A stretch of 64,000 nucleotides of DNA from Ligula intestinalis (taxonomy: Eukaryota; Platyhelminthes; Cestoda; Diphyllobothriidea; Diphyllobothriidae). Of the stretch, positions 22,838-32,860 are shown one piece after another; the stretch's first letter is position 1; every line of letters begins with the position of its first letter. Made by a program: the position numbers and the translations under genes. The notes under the pieces are model-generated. The model did no database searches. It was not told the DNA's origin and saw nothing but the letters and a program-made list of their open reading frames with translations. Location: the NCBI GenBank assembly GCA_036362985.1, contig JAYGXS010000004.1, positions 15,055,583-15,119,582 of the forward strand, given 5' to 3'.

Positions 22838-23500
22838 GGATAAACTGCCGGCCCAGACCACCTCAATGTGCATATATTCATTTACCTGTTCCTGTGGGGT
22901 AGGATATATTAGTCGCACGAGCCGGCGCTTGTCCAAAAAAGTAAGGGAACACAATCCCACATGATTAGGGAAGGGCAAACTTAAAGGTGTAAACAGTTCA
23001 ATCTTAGCGCACCTGGTAGACTCAAACCATCGCGTGGAGGCCAAAGAGGCCGTCCGAGTGATTTACAAGGTGCTTTCAAGCTACTCAAAACCCCGCGGAC
23101 AACGCCTGTTGGCGACGGCAGAGGCGGCCGCCATCAGGCTACGCCGACCGCTGCTATGTGCCCAAAAGAATTTCGTCGCGGCGCCCCAGTTGCCATGGGC
23201 GAAACAAGGTAACACGGGCAGCCACAGCGGACCACAGGCCTCGGAAACGGGCCCCCGCAGAGACGACCAAGTCCCAAGTCCAGCCACGCACACCTTATCG
23301 GCGCTCTTGGACGCCGGGCCGTCTAGACATTGACACTTTGATCTCAACTCCACCAACTTCCCCCCCCCCTCCTCCCCACAGTGACAACGAAAGCACTTCA
23401 TCGGTCCACCAACCACCATAGTTTATTCATACCATATAAATGTAAAGACCTGACGAGAATTTATCGAAAACAAACGTATGTTTGCCAATTTATATTTGAA
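22838..23500 (+). pseudogene. PLE group A1 3' end, GIY-YIG domain and trailer
   Basis: The plus strand reads MCIYSFTCSCGVGYISRTSR (GVGY-IS, the GIY-YIG core with the last Gly changed), then RLSKKVREHNP, and after a stop SSILAHLVDSNHRVEAKEAV and RVIYKVLSS. It continues LLATAEAAAIRLRRPLLCAQ to a Pro- and Ser-rich C-terminus ending at 23419. A hammerhead-like fold follows at 23443-23488. The copies at 46.4-47.1 kb (-) and 55.4-56.3 kb (+) share all of this. The element is 5'-truncated and lies antisense in a CARP intron. Confidence 0.8.
23443..23488 (+). ncRNA. Degenerate hammerhead ribozyme motif of PLE A1
   Basis: CTGACGA at 23450-23456 is followed by a 2-bp stem II (GA/TC), GAAA at 23466-23469, a short stem III (AAC/GTT, loop of 8) and U at the cleavage position. 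Stem I is GAC/GCC with one mismatch. Minimal hammerheads are known in PLE terminal regions. Conservation in two other A1 copies supports it; activity is doubtful. Confidence 0.45.
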
Positions 23501-23942
23501 ATTTTCAATGGGAACTTTCGCAAACTTATTGATGTCTTTGATATTTTTCTTGATTAAAACATGTCTACTCCTTTCGAATAATTCTCATAACTACAGCAAG
23601 ATGATACTTTAAGAACTAAGGACAAGTAGATGTTTGCTATTTATGAGTTATTTTAAAAAAAGCGATGGAGCAGTGATAAGAACTATCTTTCTCGATGAAA
23701 ATGGGAAACAGATAAATAGTTGGTCTCTAAGCTTAACGTATTTTATTGTTAAACGTTTCGTAACACAGTAGTAAAACGCCTTTTGAACATGTGATTCAAT
23801 TTTTAGTAGCGATATTGAGCAAACTAACATAATATGTAACGTTATTAATCATTCATCCAAAAAAAGTCCCAAAACGCAATTAAAAAATAAAATAATAACT
23901 AGGAATTATAAAAGATATATTTTATTAAATTAAACAACGTGC

Positions 23943-24038
23943 CTGAAGCATGGCCGCGAACGCCGCTAGCCCATTCGGCTTGTCTGCCGCCTCAACGAAT
24001 GTTTTGTAGAGATCAATGTTGTATCCATAGAGCTGGAG
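23943..24038 (-). CDS. CA10: Carbonic anhydrase-related protein X/XI-like, exon with GC donor
   Basis: This 96-nt exon (32 codons, phase 0 at both ends) follows acceptor CTGCCTAG and ends CTTCAG before GCACGT, so the next intron would start with GC. It encodes LQLYGYNIDLYKTFVEAADK then PNGLAAFAAMLQ, aligning gaplessly with the VQLIHYN...AAKSPNGLVVVSIFIKV segment of CA10. The third zinc-ligand position (His119 in active enzymes, E-L-H) is Gln here. No GT donor in the vicinity preserves both frame and alignment to the next exon. Confidence 0.88.
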
Positions 24039-25232
24039 CTAGGCAGGTTAGTTTAAAGGAAAATACTTTAATATGAATAAAACATAAATTATCTTCAAAT
24101 AAAGTTTTTGCAATCCCGTTTTCCTGACAACAAGGCTGTTTCTGAAACTGGAAAATCGCATAACTACCGCATGTTTGGGGTACGGTATTAATCAAATACT
24201 ACCAAAACTTTTGATTAGAACATTGCCAGTAATCTCTCATTCATAATTTTCTTAATGCATTTAACATGCCTAGATAAATGCAGAATATTTTCTTAAATTT
24301 GAGGAGAATTTGGATTATTTTAAGCTACTTTAAATCACTTTGAAAGGTTCACCAAACTTCCAAAAGCGTTTCTGACTAGAAATGATTATGTTAGCTTAAT
24401 AGTTTTATTAATCCCAAAATATTTCAGGCCTGCTTTTGAAAGCACATCTGTTCATCCACTTGCCAAAGCATAACTCAGTAAATAATGACAAATTGTGTGG
24501 GGATCCTGTTTTTTTCAAATTTTAGGTAACGCTATGCATTTGCATTTAGTTACTAAAAGACATGGAGAGCATATCCTTTCTCGCAATCGTTTGCCACCCG
24601 ATTGTGTCTCTTTCAAAAATTTTTCTGAAAAAGCGGTAAATTCAGTTTTCAATAAGTTTTCCAATCCCAAAATAAGCTGAGGACCGGGCTGCTGTTGGAT
24701 TTAAATACAAGGAAATTGGTCTACAAGATTAATGCCATTGGCCAAAGGAAAGGTATACCGATTCCTATGATCATAAGCAGATGGTATATTATTTTATAAA
24801 GCTTTGCTTAAGGCATTGTGTAGCCTTAAAAAACTTAGTAGAAAATATGTAATAAGTGACTGATTATTTTTCTTGAATCAAACTTTATTGCCTATATAAG
24901 GGGTTCAATCAAACATTAATATCCAGCATAATTTCTATAACGACATGCTCATTTAATTGAGCGCAAATTTCCTTTGAAAGAATGAATACAGCTTAAATAG
25001 TTGTTATTTACAAAAGACGGCTTTGAAATGCGAAATGGAGTCAAAACTGGTCACTTGACGCAACTAAAATATTTTGAGATTATTCCGCAATCTACTAAAT
25101 ATAACAACTCTACACACGTGATCCTTTCCAACGCAAAAATTCTTTATAACTATAATTATCATCCCGAAAGCTGGGTCACTGACTGCAAAATGAGCAAGAA
25201 TAGGTGAGGAGTAGAACAAAAATTCAACTTAC
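24039..25232 (-). other. CARP intron, short and empty
   Basis: AT-rich intron of about 1.2 kb without recognised elements, bounded by donor GTAAGT on the 25.2-kb side and acceptor CTAG on the 24.0-kb side. Confidence 0.6.
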
Positions 25233-25415
25233 TTCACCGGGAAAAGCGTAGGAATTTACACGATGCTCGGAGCCACGATCCGAGATTGACCCAAACTTGA
25301 CACGAAACCCACTCAGACGGTACGTGTATGATAGTGGACCGCCGGAAAATGTAATGTCGCCCGCAATAACGGCCAATTGTAGGTCAGTGCCAAGGTTCTC
25401 AACGGAAATTGTAAG
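25233..25415 (-). CDS. CA10: Carbonic anhydrase-related protein X/XI-like, zinc-site exon
   Basis: A 183-nt exon (61 codons, phase 0 both ends) with acceptor CATTTAG and consensus donor GTAAGT. It encodes LTISVENLGTDLQLAVI, then DITFSGGPLSYTYRLSGF and RVKFGSISDRGSEHRV, then NSYAFPGE. SGGPL-Y-YRL and GSEH are family hallmarks. In active enzymes the strand reads F-H-F-H-W-G with two zinc-binding histidines; here it is F-R-V-K-F-G, so both are lost. CA10/CA11 also have Arg at the first position, but CA10 keeps the second His, so this protein departs further. The Glu of GSEH is retained. Confidence 0.95.
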
Positions 25416-27833
25416 CTAAATGATAAACAAACATAAACCATAATGTAAAAACGACAACACTTAGAGGCAGAGGTTGGCACTTCTGCTGACTTTGTGTGCT
25501 ATACGATGACTTCGTTTCATGATCGACTGCTAGCCTGCGAAGCCAGAAGTTTGAGCAGCACAGATGTTTACTATTGTAAAGATAGGTCAATTTTGTGTTT
25601 CATTATTCAAATGGAGAATACTGTTCAAATTTCCGAAAGTGCTCTTATAATGCCAATCATCGCCTACCATAAGGTATCTAAAATTCGGGGAAATTCAAGC
25701 CTGCACCTAAGTGTTAGCTAGGAGAATCGGATATGTCGTCTGACATCACATTACTTTGGCCTTCAAGTATAAACGAAGTTTAAAGAAACGACCTTCAAGA
25801 CGGAGCACTGGTTCGCAATTACTCTCTAGCTGCAGGCGTACATTCTAAGAGATGGGGACATTTATCGGTCAGATGATACTTGCAACATGAATGGCAAGGA
25901 TTGTCGACTGGACTATTAAAAGTCCGGTTTGCGGAGGTTATTAGGTAGGATAAGAAACTAATGCGACATCGCTTGAAGTATTTCAAGACGTTAACATAGA
26001 CAATGGAGGAAATGAGCCGAAATCATCTGCGCGTAAGCCCATAGACAACGTTTGTGTCGCTAGTCGGAAACTTCCGCGAAAGCAAATAAGTGCGACGAAC
26101 GAACAATTTGTTTTTTGACACATTCGATGTTCAACGAGAGCCTGTTCAAAATACAAGTCAGATTTAACTAACATATACGGGGGTCCACGTTAACCATACT
26201 GAAGTAGAATGGTAATTTCTGACTAGTGCCTATTCTAAGCAAAAGATGAGCCTGAAAGCTTCCGTTGAGTTTTGAAGTTCATTTGCCCCCGCTTCGCAGA
26301 TCTTCTCTACGTAGGAATTTACTGTATAACATAGGACAGCCACGCGTACGGCAACGTAGTAAATTAAATTTTTGAAATATATTTTCTCACCTCTTTTAGC
26401 AAAAAATCCACAGCTCAGCGGCGTACGTTGTTTAAAAATTCATGGTTATTTGGAAGTCACCTTAATAGTTCTAAGCTATTTCCCTGAAAATGCTCTCTTA
26501 GATAGATTTCATTCCGCAAAAAGGCTATCTTGGTCACCAATTAAACGCCGCATGCAGAAAATATCTCCAAAATTGTTGCCAACGTCAAATTATATGGTCA
26601 GTCTCGATATCGTCAGATCAAGTGTCGATGCTGCCGGCGAAGCTTAAACCTCAATCGTAGAACCCACATCATTCGCTTGAGTTGAAACGTTTAATACAGT
26701 AAAGTTAACTAACAACACTCGTCAATGAACTTTCACCTCCTGCCAACGGAATTCACTTGTCCCTCTCTACCTGTGCAGTGAGCCTTATTTCTACACCCCT
26801 GACAGCAGCTGTAGCAGCAAAGATAAGTAAGACCAGAATGGTCATTCGTGGATTATCGACCGTCGACAGACGCCTTTACCATTACGCCATGAGCTCGTTG
26901 TCTTGGCGGTTCAACTCGGAAATATTGACACCCATTGTTTGATTACTAATTTTTTCGCAAATTTCAGGCCGCTCTAATCAGCCTTAGGTCTTTTCGCAGA
27001 TAACAATGATCGTTGAAGTTAAACTGAGTGCACTCAAAATTAAGGGAACAAAGGGTCCGTATTTGAAAACTGAAGCCGTCATTTTTAGACGAGAGGGGAG
27101 ATAGTTTTGTCTACAAACAGGTATGCAACTGTTGTAAAGTTAGACGTATTATCGAGAATAAGTTGATAAAAATTTCAGTTGTGATGGTGAGGATGATGAT
27201 AGCTACAATGATGTAAAAACTTAAATTTGTTCGCCCGTCCCTTTCGGATTTCAAGCCGATGTCCACTGTTTCGTCTTTTACCCTCTACCAAATTGTTATC
27301 CTTACGAGACGTCATTTTCTATCAATTCATTCTGTCATCCATATTTCATATTTTTGCCCATAGGTCATAGAAAGAAAACCAAAGCTTCCCCGAACTAAAG
27401 CCTTTCAAAATCTTTAGCCTAGAAGAGAAACATTTTAAAAATGCATACGCCTTTCAACTGCTATATCTTCAAATCTAGACCTCAGATCCTCGATGAATCA
27501 ACTAACCACTCTTAAAGTTTATTCCTATAGATAAGCCTAGTTAAACTAATTTAACCACAATCCTAGGCTCATTGTAGGCATTGCTCAAGTACAGTGGAGA
27601 AAATGCCAATGTTTGTTTATCTCTAAAGTCTAGTGGCAAGCTACTGATACTGCTTGAGCGTGTTCCGACCTTTGTGAATGTCAGTGGCGTAATCCGTAGC
27701 AAATCGTGCCTCCACAAAGCTTAGTAATAGAAACTGTGGGTATTTTTCAAGTAGTGACATCAACTGACATCAAATATGATCGGTGTACACGTATATACTA
27801 ATCTATATCCCGATCAAAAACAGGCAAATCATC
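25416..27833 (-). other. CARP intron, unannotated part
   Basis: AT-rich intron. A stretch at about 26850-26935 (GAGCTCGTTGTCTTGGCGGT) weakly resembles the head end of the minus-strand SINE at 47.8 kb, but too little aligns to call it. Confidence 0.45.
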
Positions 27834-27990
27834 GAGCCCGGTAGCTCAGGAGTTAGGGCGTTCGCCCCTGACCAGAGTGACGCGAGTTCAAATCTCGAGT
27901 GTGGCGGCAATTTCTGCGGCTACACTGGCGTTGGGTATCTGCATCTGATGAGACCTAGTGAGGTCGAAATACGTATGATGCAAGTCCCAA
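27834..27990 (+). mobile_element. tRNA-derived SINE with 3' hammerhead
   Basis: A tRNA-like head at 27834-27908 contains an A-box-like TAGCTCAGGAGTTAGGG (27842-27858) and a B-box-like GAGTTCAAATC (27884-27894) in a T-arm hairpin CGAG-TTCAAAT-CTCG. These are internal RNA polymerase III promoter elements. About 20 bases later a well-formed hammerhead fold begins at 27931. The tRNA head plus hammerhead order is that of the schistosome Sm-alpha SINEs. It is in a CARP intron, antisense. Confidence 0.8.
27931..27990 (+). ncRNA. Hammerhead ribozyme (type I), SINE-borne
   Basis: Stem I has an outer 5-bp helix (TTGGG 27931-27935 with CCCAA 27986-27990), an internal loop TATC/AGT, and an inner 5-bp helix (TGCAT 27940-27944 with ATGCA 27978-27982). 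The conserved core CTGATGA is at 27945-27951. Stem II is GACCT-AGTG-AGGTC, 5 perfect pairs. GAAA is at 27966-27969. Stem III is the palindrome ATACGTAT (27969-27976). The base at the cleavage position is G (27977), where C, A or U is needed, so this copy is probably inactive. The stem I internal loop and stem II tetraloop could make the usual tertiary contact. Confidence 0.85.
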
Positions 27991-30689
27991 TGTTTCTGCC
28001 AGTAATGTCAAAAATAACGATAATATTGAAAAATAGTAAACAACTAAATTTTTTTGTTGGATTTTATTAAGCTCAGAGTTGTCATAAATGACTAACGATG
28101 CCTAAACTTAAAAAAGAAACCTCGAGTCATCAGGAAACCGGCCCAACTTTTTCCGCCAAAAGTAAACGAAGAACAGAACATCGGTGACTTTGATGACAAT
28201 GCGAAATAGTTACTGGAAGTAATTTAAGTTCCTGATGAATAAGAGAGTTTACGAAAAAAACGGAAGTAGCAAAACAGCTAAATTCCTTGTCGAATTAAAA
28301 GTATAATAGCCACAGTGAGGTAGAATTTCTTTGCGGAGACAACCAAACAAAAGCTAACAGGAATATTTTAAAAATAGCTATATATACTTGAAATTCAGAC
28401 GTCCGTTTAAGTTAAAGGAGCATTATATATGGCAGAAATGCATGTGCCTTTTGTTCCTGTTAAGATCGATGTTACTGACAATTTATCTTATTTGCCTGTT
28501 TTGAATCCTTCAAATTTAGGTTGACTAAGCAAAAATAGATTCGTTATTTTTTTTAAATAAGGACGTCACAAAAATTAGTGTTGTTAAAGGGCTATGTGTC
28601 TATAAGGTCTCAGTTGAATTATAGTGGCAAGATAAATAGGGTGCATTTCCGCAACCGAACAAAATATTTTCTAAAATCCAGCAACTCGACTTGTACTGTA
28701 GCATCATAAGTGTGAAGGCTTTTAATTGTGCCTGCAATTTTAAAAGTTTTTTTGCGAAGGCATGATTATGAAATTTATGGTGCTATAAACAATTATACAA
28801 TGTAAGCCTGTTGCTCTTTATACACTGATATGTATCTCCCACAGGAACGCATCCAACCATCATCAAAAACCCATCAGCACACATTATTTCTTTACTCATA
28901 AAGTTTCACCTCTTTTTGATCTTGTTCATGCTTCCTGGCGGTTTCCAATAAAGTGGGTTGTTTGTAGATAGCAAAACCCCCAAGATTTAGCCTTCGTGGC
29001 TATGCTTCATAACCGTTATGACCTTTCTATTCTAATTCAATTCTGCACTTTTTATATTTTTTATACGTACAATGCATTGTGGTGGACGCAGCTGAAGAGC
29101 TCACGCGAACTTACATGCATACAACCAAACCTGCTGTTTTTGCTATCTACAAATTTGCACCTGAGAAACTGCTTAAAATAGCTTTATGTATGCTTTATTA
29201 AAATTGGAATCTTATTTAATAATTTTGCCATCTCAGTCGATGTCACTTGGCTTTATCTTGAATTGGCTCTGCTTTTTACTAAGTAAAACGTGCGTTATAT
29301 TTGTTTTTAGGTCCTCTTTTCAGTGACACAATTACGCACCAACATAAATAAATAATCTCATCATCCCTTGTCACTTTGAATTCACCGCAATATACAAATC
29401 ACCCCGCGCGCCCCAAAGCGTAATGTCTGAGCTCAAGGCTACTGCGCAATTAAATCACAGGCCTTTTGAGAACTAAATAACAGGTTTTCGATAAATAAAT
29501 ACATGGTAAGCGTGGATATATGGTCCAGCAACGTTATGCATTTTATTTCCTATTGTAACATGTTTTGAAAAATATTTTTTTATCTTATGATTGATCTTTA
29601 ATTTTAAGAAAGACGCTTGATAGCAGGCGACTACTGCAAAAACGTGATTCATCTCAAGGAAAAAAGTGTTCATTAACACCAGACGATTAAGCGGTGTTTT
29701 TGCTAACAACGTCCAAAGGGTTCAGTAATTTACTTTTTTTAATGTCATTCGCTATTATTCTGAAAACGATAGACGTCATCCGGTAAAATACCTTGTTGAG
29801 AACACTTAGTCCACGGGTTTTTTTCATTTTATCAGCATCACATTTATTCTCAACTTCTGTTGTGAATATCAGTGTCCTACATCTATTCTCTCTTTGGTTC
29901 AGATGAGCCGACAAGTATGATTACGGCCATAATATGCAAGTCGAAACGTTAAACACCTGATTACGAAGAAGAACGGTTTACAAAAGCCCCTTTCTTTGAA
30001 AAACTTGTTAAAAAGAAACCAGCAAAACCCTCCTTTTATGCAAAAAAGAGCAAACAGCAAACCCGACAGTATTCCCAGACATTTCAAGGACGCCGTAAAT
30101 CTGGCTGAATTTCACCGCTGCCGGATAAGACACGGCAAATTTACGCAAGAATTGCCTCCTTCAAATATACAGAATGCTTCGCCAATGACTAATCTGCTAA
30201 TCCTATTCTAATGTCTTGCAACGTGAACGGACAGCTCACTGGCTTAGCTTCGAAGACATGTTTTCCTTATATTTATTTTTAAACCCATGGAGACAAGTTT
30301 CAACATATTTTACCGCATCTGTGATATTGTAAAAGAGAGTTAAATAGCAACTGTTCTAATGAATATTTACCTATTAATTTGCTGCAAGCATGATTGACGA
30401 CAGCTGCTAAAATATAGAGCTAACATTCGGGCCGCATTGCCGCTTCAGTTATTTGGACGCGCGGATAAACTTAAAGCGCAAAAAGTATACTAAGCAATAA
30501 AGGAATAAGCCAACCTCTTTTGTCTATAACATTACATAGAGCAAATGCTTGTTTCCTTGCGTACAGGAAAACAGAGTCATTCGGGAATGAAAAACAAAAG
30601 CGAAATACGAATAAATAAAAACACTGCATCGGCAAACCACCACAAGTGTGTGTTCACATGGGTGGATTTGAAGGACTTTAAGGCAATGA
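27991..30689 (-). other. CARP intron, unannotated
   Basis: AT-rich intron. A 16-bp perfect inverted repeat (TTTGTAGATAGCAAAA at 28961 and its complement near 29138) is the only structure noted. Confidence 0.5.
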
Positions 30690-30841
30690 CAGTAGTGTCG
30701 GGCTTGCGGGAAGACCTGAAACAGCCAACAGAATTGAATATGCGAGTTCCAGCAGAGAGTTCCTAAGAAGAAGCGATAACTGGAACAAGAGGTTTGTTGA
30801 CTTGACGTTTCGGATTTTCTTTGGGAATCCTCAATCATAGG
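30690..30841 (-). mobile_element. PLE group B 3'-end module, minus orientation
   Basis: On the minus strand: CCTATGATTGAGGATTCCC, then AAATCCGAAACGTCAAG, then CTCTTGTTCCAGTTATCGC, TTCTTCTTAGGAAC and TGGAACTCGCATATTC. The order and words match the group B ends at 3.77, 5.27, 48.0 and 58.2 kb. GGATT/AATCC forms a perfect stem and GAAACGTC is intact, but the expected CUGAUGA is disrupted. Confidence 0.6.
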
Positions 30842-32705
30842 AAAAAGTAGAACAGTCTGAGACATGCGCAGCCTTGAAATACTAGGGCCCAACAAGGAGC
30901 CATAATTTTAATTGAATGATAGTTACCCTTACAACGGACTACAAACTTTAGATTCTTCTACTTCTGTCCAATCAGTAATAAGTGAAAGTATTATCTACAT
31001 TCCACCAGACGACTTCCAGTCATTTTCGTAGGTATACGTTTTTGTAAGTCATAGTTAAGTAGGGCGAAGCAGAAGAGTGCTGATTTAGGCCAGCGTTCCG
31101 TGCACTAACAAATATGACTTCTTCAGTGGTTTAGACACATATCATGAAACGATTATGTCTCCTGCCAGACCTAAATCATAGTCTACGCAGTATGCCTTTG
31201 AACAAAGACCTTCAGAGATGTTTATCAGAATAGTTTTAACAAAGACACATCTGGAAAACTGAAAAGGTTGTTAAGGGAAATTTAAGGAATTTTTTACGCG
31301 CACACATTAAATAGAGATACTGTGATTCTGTGGCAGTGGGATTAGCCAACGCCCCTTCCCTTCTTCGGCCAAATTCCCTCCCACAAGGCAACTCATCGCC
31401 TACTACATTCAAACCTTCCAGGATCCTGCTCTGCAACTGTACAACATTGTATGCCCCGTAGGTTATGAAGCAGACATATCAGTGTCAAATTCCATCTGCA
31501 AAGGTCGGCGTATGTAGTAACTGGAGCTATTGTACAGCTCTCTTATCACTATACATTCTGGTTAGATCCATTCCTTTTTATATAGGACCCTATTCGAATT
31601 ATAAACCCTAGCGTGCTTCCGAAGCGGCAATATCACGTGCATATTTTTCACCCAAAAGTAGGATATTGTCACAAGTAGTGCAAATGTTAGCCTGTATAGG
31701 CATGGACATGTCGGCTAGGCCGACTATATGAATCAGTGTTTACGCATTAAATTATTTACCATAGATGAAGGTCTAGCGTACGACTGATAAGTCCTCTTTT
31801 AAAATGGCAGCATGTCCAACCACTGTCATCTCATATCGATCTGCAGTGTTGTCCTACAAGATGGTGTTTGCTAATTTGATTCTAAACGTGTTTGTCAAGT
31901 TGTCCTGTCGATTCGACAAGTAAGCGTAAGCGTATGCCCTTGTCAGGTGAGGTAATCACTGTTCGTCTAAACATTCCTATGTTCCGACGATACTGCTGAA
32001 AACGTCAACTGCCTTTTGGTAACCGTGCTTTGAATATTCATTCAATAGGCAGTAACTGCGTGTACGGCAACATTCAACGGGCCAAGACAACTGACAAGAC
32101 AGGTCCCACACGCTCTCCCTCTCTCTCTTTCCTTCCCGCTAATGGCTGCGCGCGCTCTTCAAAGTCTGTCTTCGTTTTCTACTGATTTAACCACCACCTC
32201 TTTGTCTGTAAACCATCACCATCACCGCCAGCCTCAGCCCTCCCTCCCCACACTGGGCATTGCATGCTGTCCACATCACATTTCTTCCCACACAGTTGGT
32301 TCTTCCAACCAACTAGCAATCACACCAAATCACGCTTATGTAACTGTGTAGCAGAAGTAGATGGGGAGGGGAAGCTTGATCATGATTTTTAGACAATGGT
32401 CATTTGCCTAAAGTGATTTGCACAATGTTAGATTGGTAAATTGGCAGACACTGGAAAAAACAATGACGAGAAATGAAAAGTATCTGCCTGCTGGATCTTA
32501 ACACCACATAAATTATTGTAAGACACAAATTGTGTCAACGTGACGCTTTGATGGGTACAACTGATTAAATATTTGCTAAACAGTTCGTGTTGGTTGTTTG
32601 AACCATAGGCAAAACTGTAGGGGTACTTCGAATAAGGTATATAATCAACCCGAATATTGTTCAAGTTCAACAGTTATATCAGTTAATATCAAAATGCAGC
32701 AATAC
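30842..32705 (-). other. CARP intron, unannotated
   Basis: Mostly AT-rich. 32100-32340 is pyrimidine-rich with CTCTCCCTCTCTCTC and CATCACCATCACCGCC stretches, perhaps a fragment of an unidentified repeat. The 69-codon frame there has low complexity. Confidence 0.45.
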
Positions 32706-32860
32706 CTGTCGATCAGCCCCTTGGAATTTTATTGCGCCAAGCGTGGGGTCATAGACGAGTTGATCCGTATGGATATCTATGGGCGACTGGCGTTTTCCGC
32801 GTTTGCATGTGGTCCAATCTTGGTCCTTCTCCGAAAAGAATGATACTACGACTCCAAAGC
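32706..32860 (-). CDS. CA10: Carbonic anhydrase-related protein X/XI-like, N-terminal fold exon
   Basis: A 155-nt exon follows acceptor TTCCTAG, enters in phase 1, and ends CAG before donor GTATTG in phase 0. It encodes FGVVVSFFSEKDQDWTTC, then KRGKRQSPIDIHTDQLVYD and PTLGAIKFQGADRQ. The GKRQSPIDI signature is shared by alpha-carbonic anhydrases and CARPs, and D-L-YDP-L is CA10-like. It is the most 5' exon I can identify. The preceding exon, which should carry the conserved WW-Y and FWG residues and a signal peptide, was not found with confidence. Confidence 0.93.

Noticed and set aside
26757..26942. A further SINE family 2 copy
   Set aside because: Only about 45 bases near the head end resemble the 47.8-kb copy. 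The B-box and body are not convincing.
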